In this document: positions 6,137 to 11,489 of the stretch, piece after piece
How the letters are laid out: the number at the start of each line of letters is the position of its first letter
Position numbering within the stretch: position 1 is the stretch's first letter
Assembly (NCBI GenBank): GCA_900755685.1
Contig: CAAEHI010000017.1
Location: 1 to 11,489, forward strand
Length of the DNA: 11,489 nt
Reading direction: 5' to 3'
Origin: an uncultured Collinsella sp.
Lineage (GTDB): Bacteria; Actinomycetota; Coriobacteriia; Coriobacteriales; Coriobacteriaceae
Position numbers and translations under genes: made by a program
Notes under the pieces: generated by a model
Seen by the model: only the letters and a program-made list of their open reading frames with translations
Databases searched by the model: none
What the model was told of the DNA's origin: nothing

Positions 6137-7012
6137 ATGGAGCGTAAAACAATAACCTTCAAATTCGAGGGCGACCTGGAAGGGGTCTCAGTCGGCACGT
6201 TCACCGCGGCGCTCCTCGGCTACTCGAGGGCCGTACAGGCTTCGGCAAGAGAACTTGATCCGAATGCGGTCATCGACGTCGAGATAACCGCAACTCGCCC
6301 CGGCTGCCTGGAAGCCATTCTCCAGGCGGTCGTAAAAGACCTGCCAGGCATACTTGGGACGCTGAGCCAAACGAGCGATCAGCTCGAGCCGGTGCTGAGT
6401 GCCTTCAAGGGCTATCTCGAGCTCCGCCGGTTCCTCGGCAAGAACGGAGCACCGAAAAGCGTCGAGCGCGTTGGCGACGGCATCTCGGTAACCGCTGGCA
6501 ACAACTCAGTCATCAATATCACGCAGAACGTCTATAAGGTCAGTGGCTCCAATGAGGTCGACTCCGCTGTCTCGTCAATGTTCGGCGCGCTCGCGGACAA
6601 CGAGAAGATCGGCGGCCTATTGATAAGCGGAGACGGTGTCGACGGCTTCGAATCTTCACGAGACGACTTCGAAGACATCAGGACGGCGCCCAAGTGCGAG
6701 ACGGAGCAGGAGCGCGACGTCATCATGAAGGGTCAGCACCTCAACGTCGCGAAACCCGTGCTCGAGTACAGCGACAAGCGCAAATGGGAACTCTACTGGA
6801 ACGGCCAGAAGCTCTCGGCGAACATGGGGGACTTCGACTTCCTCGGCCAGCTCGCGAGGCGTGAACGCACGTTCGGCATCGGGGACGACATGATTGCGGA
6901 CCTGTTGCTCCGTCAACGACGGAACGAGATCGGAGCATGGGAGAACAAGTCCGTGAGGATAACCAAGGTCCATGACCTCAGACCCGCTCCAGAAGACCAG
7001 AAGCTTCTATAG
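6137..7012 (+). CDS. Uncharacterised island cargo protein
   Basis: A 291-aa protein I do not recognise with confidence. Residues 5-70 look like an alpha/beta domain: ITFKFEGDLEGVSV, a helix GTFTAALLGYSRAVQASARE, then VIDVEITATRPGCLEAILQA. A mildly hydrophobic helical part (65-100) follows, then SVTAGNNSVINITQNVYKV (117-135), and from about 205 a beta-rich end with ELYWNGQKLSAN and SVRITKVHDL. The N-terminal pattern recalls DUF7946-like hypothetical proteins of mobile and defence-rich regions, but this is from memory and weak. There is no signal peptide and no clear membrane helix. ATG 6137 has GGAG about 8 bases upstream; GTG 6134 is an alternative, and longer non-ATG starts would run into the terminator. 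It lies between rhuM and the integrase gene on the same strand, so it is probably cargo. Confidence 0.72.
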   Translation: MERKTITFKFEGDLEGVSVGTFTAALLGYSRAVQASARELDPNAVIDVEITATRPGCLEAILQAVVKDLPGILGTLSQTSDQLEPVLSAFKGYLELRRFLGKNGAPKSVERVGDGISVTAGNNSVINITQNVYKVSGSNEVDSAVSSMFGALADNEKIGGLLISGDGVDGFESSRDDFEDIRTAPKCETEQERDVIMKGQHLNVAKPVLEYSDKRKWELYWNGQKLSANMGDFDFLGQLARRERTFGIGDDMIADLLLRQRRNEIGAWENKSVRITKVHDLRPAPEDQKLL

Positions 7013-7038
7013 CAAACTGCGCTAGAGCCCAACCAAGC

Positions 7039-7057
7039 CGTCAAAGCGCTTTTGACG
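7039..7057. repeat. Short perfect inverted repeat after the 291-aa gene
   Basis: CGTCAAA (7039-7045) and TTTGACG (7051-7057) are separated by 5 bases. There is no T tail. It could be an operator or weak 3' hairpin for the upstream gene. Confidence 0.4.
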
Positions 7058-7074
7058 ACTCCAGACATAAAGAA

Positions 7075-7152
7075 ACCCCACCGCGCACGGCTGGAACCTT
7101 GGCGCGTTGGGGTGATAGCAAGGATGCCGGAGTAACACGGAGATAGCTCCGG
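7075..7152. promoter_or_regulatory. Structured region upstream of the integrase
   Basis: ACCCCACCGCGC (7075-7086) pairs with GCGCGTTGGGGT (7102-7113) with one mismatch and a 15-base loop. Just after it, CCGGAG (7127-7132) pairs with CTCCGG (7147-7152). On the minus strand the first stem is followed by TTTCTTTATG, so it may act as a leftward terminator. On the plus strand the two stems form a folded leader directly before the integrase start, a possible control of integrase expression. Confidence 0.5.
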
Positions 7153-8289
7153 GCAACCTTGGGACATTATATGATACGCAAGCAGAGGCGCCGCGCGTGG
7201 GGCTCAATCACCGAGGCCAAGCGTGGCAAGAAATACATCCTCCGATGGCAGGAGAACACGCCGCGCGGACGCAAACGTAAGACCATGACGGTATACGGCA
7301 CCTATCGCGAGGCATGCGCCGAACTCGACCGCATCCACGTCGAGCGTGCCGATGACAAGCCGGTGCCGACCATCGCCCAGGCATACGGCACATGGCTCGA
7401 GCCGACCATGGCGGCACAGGTCGCGGCGGGCACGCTCGCGCCGAACACCCGCAGCCTCGTCACAAGGTCGTGGCCGAACTATGTCGGCCCCGCTGGGGCT
7501 CGATGCCGGTCGACCAGCTGCGCCCCGTGCACCTGCAGGAATGACTCCTGACTCTCCCCGCAGCAACGGCAGACACTGCGCTACTCACCCTGCGCAAGAT
7601 TTACGGAACCGTGTCGGGCTTTGTCGTGCTGCCCATCGACCCATTTGCCGCAACTGTGAAATACACCATGCCCAACCGCAAGACGCGCGAGCGCTCCAAG
7701 CGCCTGTATACGCTTGCCGAGGTAAGGGACATTCTGGGACGCCTGCACGGAACCTCGCTCGAGGCGCCGTTCATCATAGCGTGCTTTGGCTCATACCGGT
7801 CGGGTGAGCCGCTGGGCATCTGCACCGACGAGTTTCTGCCGTTTGCGATGGAATCCACAACGCTCGCAACGGTCGACCTCGTGCGCGAGACGGAGCAAGC
7901 AGGCATCGAGTCCACGGCGGACGGCGTACTCAAGACGCGGAAGTCCATACGCACAGTCGTGGTGCTGCCGGATGCCGCCGGGCGCCTGCTCGAAATTGCA
8001 GACGAGCGCCGCGCGGCAGGCTCCGAGTGGCTAGCAGATCGCGGGGACGGACTGCCCATGAACCGAGGGATGTGCAATCATAGATGGAAGAAGTGGTGCG
8101 CAGCCGAGGGTATCGAACACATCCCGTGGTCGAACCTTCGCAACTCGTGGCGAACCATCTGCGAGATGGAGCTGCACATGCCCTGGAACCTCATGGAAAT
8201 GTTCATGGGACACTCCCTGCCGGGCGTGTCGGGGCGACATTATATTCGTCCCTCCCGTGAGCAGGTGGCGCGTTCCGTTTGCGACACAG

Positions 8290-8307
8290 TTGGGATAAAT
8301 TGGGATA
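8290..8307 (+). other. Right subterminal direct repeat (possible integrase arm site)
   Basis: TTGGGATAAATTGGGATA, partner of 3968-3986. It also sits inside a GTTGGGA (8289-8295)...TCCCAAC (8309-8315) inverted repeat with perfect 7-bp arms. It overlaps the last codons of the integrase gene. Confidence 0.5.
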
Positions 8308-8316
8308 TTTCCCAAC

Positions 8317-8330
8317 AAACCAGCAGGTAA
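8317..8330. repeat. Right member of the 14-bp inverted repeat pair at the island ends
   Basis: AAACCAGCAGGTAA, 13/14 complementary to 3904-3917. It includes the integrase stop codon TAA. Confidence 0.4.
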
Positions 8331-8342
8331 AATGGGCGCGGT

Positions 8343-8354
8343 TAATAGTGGCAG
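8343..8354 (+). other. Putative right attachment site (attR core)
   Basis: TAATAGTGGCAG, partner of 3855-3866. It runs directly into ATTTAGATG (8355-8363), which is the end of a right arm of the palindromic array (consensus ATTGAGACA) and lies exactly 21 bases before unit 1. Confidence 0.72.
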
Positions 8355-8765
8355 ATTTAGATGAACCAATCAGTCGATTTCGAATGTCTAAATCTGTAAC
8401 AGTTAGACCTGTTTATGCTGAGTCTCTGTTACAGATTGAGACATTCGGTCCGGAAGTTTTCCTTTGTCTCAATCTGTAACAGTTAGCTGATGATTTGGGT
8501 TGTAGATGTTACAGATCAAGACAAACCTTCCGGCGGATTTTGAATGTCTCGCTCTGTAACAGTTAGACAAGGATTTGGGTTCCAGATGTTACAGATTGAG
8601 ACGTTAGTCTGGTGGGTCCTCTGTTTGTCTCGTTCTGTAACATCTGGACCCGTTTAAGCTTAGTAACTGTTACAGATTGAGACATTTGCCATGCGGGTCC
8701 TCCGTTTGTCTCGATCTGTAACATCTAGACCCGAATTTCGCTCCCACTTGTTACAGATTGAGATG
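8347..8765. repeat. Right piece of the 80-bp palindromic array (five full units plus one arm)
   Basis: Full units lie at 8385-8443, 8465-8523, 8545-8603, 8626-8684 and 8707-8765. Each is 59 bp: a left arm near TGTCTCGATCTGTAACA, a 25-base loop and a right arm near TGTTACAGATTGAGACA. Unit starts are 80, 80, 81 and 81 bases apart, with spacers of 21, 21, 22 and 22 bases. A degenerate right arm at 8347-8363 lies in register before unit 1. Loops also resemble each other: loops A, 2 and 3 share a GATTTGG core, and the loops of units B, 4 and 5 resemble the reverse complement of these, so units occur in both orientations. The arms could form strong 17-bp hairpins in RNA or bind a dimeric protein at intervals of about 40 bases. 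No cas gene is present and loops and spacers are related to each other, so it is not a CRISPR array. Function unknown. Confidence 0.93.
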
Positions 8766-8863
8766 TTTGTGTCCGCGCCAGCCCCGTACCCAGCCGTAGT
8801 CCCATATAAACAAACCCCGTGGTAAACTTGACCGAACTGTTAATATTCCGAAAGGTACCCGTA

Positions 8864-9295
8864 ATGTCCAAGTACATCTCCGAGCTCATGTCGCCGCAGC
8901 TTATGGGCGTCGTCTATGCTTTCGTTGGCTTTATCATCGCCCTGTATGTGCTGTCGGTCGTCTATGTGTTTATCGACGCTCGCCGCCGCGGCGCCAGCGC
9001 CTACGTGGCATGGGGCATCATCGCCCTCATTCCGTTTGTAGGCCTCATCGCCTACCTGGTCCTGCGCCCGCACTCCTACGCGTCCGACCGCGAGGAGCAG
9101 GAGCTGGACATGGCCCTGCGCGAGCGCCAGCTTGCCCAGTACGGCACCTGCCCGCAGTGCGGCGCGCCCATCGAGAAGGACTTCGTCGTCTGCCCGGTGT
9201 GCGATACCCAGGTTCGCAACGTATGCCCCAGCTGCCATCGCCCGCTCGACGCGCACTGGAAGGTCTGCCCCTACTGCCGAACTCGCATCCAGTAA
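8864..9295 (+). CDS. Membrane-anchored double zinc ribbon protein
   Basis: A 143-aa protein. Two hydrophobic segments, LMGVVYAFVGFIIALYVLSV (about residues 13-32) and YVAWGIIALIPFVGLIAYLV (about 47-66), form a hairpin resembling the N-terminal membrane part of cardiolipin-synthase/PLD-type proteins (FIDARRRGAS between them, LRP after). The cytoplasmic tail has four CXXC pairs: CPQC, CPVC, CPSC and CPYC, which fit two zinc ribbons (DZR type). The function is unknown; such proteins are often membrane-linked adaptors or sensors. ATG 8864 is preferred because AAAGG lies 8 bases before it; a GTG at 8819 would add 15 residues without a good site. It is transcribed away from the array, divergent to the redox operon, and followed by a hairpin before thrS. 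Confidence 0.85.
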   Translation: MSKYISELMSPQLMGVVYAFVGFIIALYVLSVVYVFIDARRRGASAYVAWGIIALIPFVGLIAYLVLRPHSYASDREEQELDMALRERQLAQYGTCPQCGAPIEKDFVVCPVCDTQVRNVCPSCHRPLDAHWKVCPYCRTRIQ

Positions 9296-9391
9296 CGCAT
9301 CCATCGCCGGGCCGGTCGCAAGCCACGGGCACGCCGCAAGCCGCACGTGCGCCCCGCACCCCGCCCACACGATGAAGCATGCGTAGAAAAT

Positions 9392-9429
9392 CGCCCGCCG
9401 TGCCATTAAGGTGCGGCGGGCGCTTGTAT
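9392..9429. terminator. Hairpin terminator between the zinc ribbon gene and thrS
   Basis: CGCCCGCCG (9392-9400) pairs perfectly with CGGCGGGCG (9414-9422), loop 13 bases. The plus-strand tail is CTTGTAT, with few T; the minus-strand tail is ATTTTC. It probably ends the zinc ribbon transcript. The thrS -35 box starts directly after it. Confidence 0.6.
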
Positions 9430-9451
9430 ACCAAGGCAACCTGCCTATAAT
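9424..9451 (+). promoter_or_regulatory. thrS promoter
   Basis: TTGTAT (9424-9429), a 16-base spacer, then a perfect TATAAT (9446-9451). The -35 is weak (3/6). Transcription would begin near 9458, giving a leader of about 64 bases. Confidence 0.75.
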
Positions 9452-9495
9452 GATGCAAGTCAAAAACGCCGAGCGCATCGCACGCACTTGCATCA
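9451..9495. promoter_or_regulatory. 10-bp inverted repeat around the thrS start site
   Basis: TGATGCAAGT (9451-9460) and ACTTGCATCA (9486-9495) are exact reverse complements, 25 bases apart. The left arm begins at the last base of the -10 box and covers the predicted start site, so most of it would not be in the mRNA. A DNA-binding site pair is more likely than an RNA hairpin if the promoter call is right. The right arm ends 8 bases before the ribosome binding site. I saw no T-box signature (no TGGNACCGCG-like sequence). Confidence 0.55.
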
Positions 9496-9521
9496 GGCAT
9501 CCGAGAGGAGAAAACATACCC

Positions 9522-11285
<1,764 letters not shown>

Positions 11286-11310
11286 GGCAACCCAACAGAA
11301 ACAATGAAAG

Positions 11311-11342
11311 GCGACCGTCCACAAAGGGCGATCGCTTTTTTT
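11311..11342 (+). terminator. thrS terminator 1
   Basis: GCGACCGTCC (11311-11320) pairs with GGGCGATCGC (11326-11335) with one mismatch and one G-U, loop ACAAA, followed by seven T (11336-11342). It lies 25 bases after the thrS stop. Confidence 0.88.
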
Positions 11343-11356
11343 ATGCCAAAACGAAC

Positions 11357-11383
11357 AAAAGCCGCTGGTTGAGCGGCTTTTTT
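11357..11383 (+). terminator. thrS terminator 2
   Basis: AAAAGCCGCT (11357-11366) pairs perfectly with AGCGGCTTTT (11372-11381), loop GGTTG, with T through 11383. It is a textbook intrinsic terminator in tandem with the first. The A run before the stem lets it also act leftward. Confidence 0.92.
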
Positions 11384-11446
11384 GTTGCACAGACGATATG
11401 AGCAGGACATAAAAACATTGAGAGCCCCTGCTGCATGAAAGACCGC

Positions 11447-11478
11447 GGATTAGGCCGACAATGGTGAGTGTCTAATCC
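11447..11478. repeat. 7-bp inverted repeat at the right edge
   Basis: GGATTAG (11447-11453) and CTAATCC (11472-11478) with an 18-base loop; the flanks CCGC and GTGGCGG are GC-rich. It may be part of a longer palindrome or a terminator cut by the window end. I see no gene between 11384 and 11489. Confidence 0.4.
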
Positions 11479-11489
11479 AACCGTGGCGG

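Larger units (their letters stand above)
7171..8330 (+). pseudogene. Tyrosine recombinase/integrase, broken by a frameshift and a stop
   Basis: The N-terminal part (7171-7551; ATG 7171, or TTG 7159) reads RAWGSITEAKRGKKYILRWQ, an arm-binding-like domain, followed by a core-binding domain. Restoring one C in the C4 run at 7488-7491 gives PRWGSMPVDQLRPVHLQE, then a TGA at 7542-7544 where TGG (W) fits, then LLTLPAATADTALLTLRKIY, which runs into the catalytic domain. The mended protein would be about 386 aa, a normal integrase length. Catalytic features: Arg in GSYRSGEPLG (7797-7799), a Lys in LKTRKS, Arg in SNLRNSWRT (8139-8141), His in MGHS (8211-8213) and Tyr in RHYIRP (8241-8243). The His of the usual HxxR box is Ser here, which may be normal for this subfamily. 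It ends 12 bases before the right attachment repeat. With two lesions it is almost certainly inactive as sequenced. The 7611-8330 ORF alone keeps the catalytic domain. Confidence 0.92.
3855..8354. mobile_element. Integrative island inserted in the palindromic array
   Basis: About 4.5 kb bounded by TAATTGTGGCAG (3855-3866) and TAATAGTGGCAG (8343-8354), a 12-bp direct repeat with one mismatch. A tyrosine-recombinase gene ends 12 bases before the right copy, the usual place for an integrase next to its attachment site. Joining 3866 to 8355 rebuilds unit B of the array at the correct 59-bp length and puts unit 1 at the correct 80-bp distance. Content in order: small ORF (-), broken xre (-), xre (+), RhuM-family gene (+), 291-aa gene (+), broken integrase (+). 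No conjugation, capsid or replication gene is seen, so it is a small integrative cassette that either relies on other elements or has been reduced. The integrase lesions suggest it is now fixed. The boundaries are inferred from the repeats. Confidence 0.82.

Noticed and set aside
3968..8307. TTGGGATAA repeats as the actual attachment cores
   Set aside because: Cutting there would not restore the array register, while the TAATNGTGGCAG pair does so exactly; they fit better as arm sites.
3904..8330. Transposon with 14-bp terminal inverted repeats
   Set aside because: There is no transposase, the right copy is integrase coding sequence, and the array junctions place the ends outside these repeats.
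8279..8479. A 66-codon plus-strand open frame across the right island end
   Set aside because: It overlaps the integrase end and runs into the palindromic array, with no ribosome binding site or recognisable domain.
8385..8765. CRISPR array
   Set aside because: The repeat is a pair of inverted 17-bp arms, loops and spacers resemble each other, spacers are only 21-22 bases, and there is no cas gene.
9296..9521. T-box riboswitch before thrS
   Set aside because: The leader from the predicted promoter is only about 64 bases and has no T-box consensus or antiterminator.

Overview
The window looks like a high-GC Gram-positive genome, most likely a Collinsella-type Coriobacteriia. This is inferred from GC-rich codon use, strong GGAGG-type ribosome binding sites, a threonyl-tRNA synthetase that starts without the usual TGS domain, and a glycerol-3-phosphate-dehydrogenase-like/FAD-oxidoreductase/DUF1667 triad. 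I could not check the taxonomy against a database.

Layout. (1) 1-327 has no gene but holds two long, unrelated imperfect palindromes. (2) 328-3568 is a tight minus-strand operon of three redox genes: a GlpA/LhgO-like FAD dehydrogenase with a C-terminal [2Fe-2S] domain, an NAD(P)/FAD oxidoreductase and a small CXXC protein (DUF1667). Together they probably form one dehydrogenase complex acting on glycerol 3-phosphate or a similar 2-hydroxy compound. (3) 3737-3866 and 8347-8765 are two pieces of one array of 59-bp palindromic units (17-bp arm, 25-bp loop, 17-bp arm) repeated every 80-81 bp. (4) The array is interrupted by a mobile island of about 4.5 kb (about 3855-8354), bounded by a 12-bp direct repeat (11/12 identical) inside one arm of a unit. 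Removing the island and one repeat copy restores a full 59-bp unit in register. The island carries a small minus-strand ORF, a frameshifted Xre regulator on the minus strand, a divergent intact Xre regulator, a RhuM-family protein, an unrecognised 291-aa protein, and a tyrosine-recombinase gene that ends just inside the right boundary but is broken by a frameshift and a stop codon. (5) 8864-9295 encodes a membrane-anchored double zinc ribbon protein. (6) 9522-11285 is thrS, with a good promoter in front and two terminators behind. (7) 11384-11489 has no gene and ends in an inverted repeat.

The most notable result is the pairing of (3) and (4): a regularly spaced palindromic array, and an integrative element that appears to have used one array arm as its attachment site. 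The element now looks immobile unless the lesions are sequencing errors.
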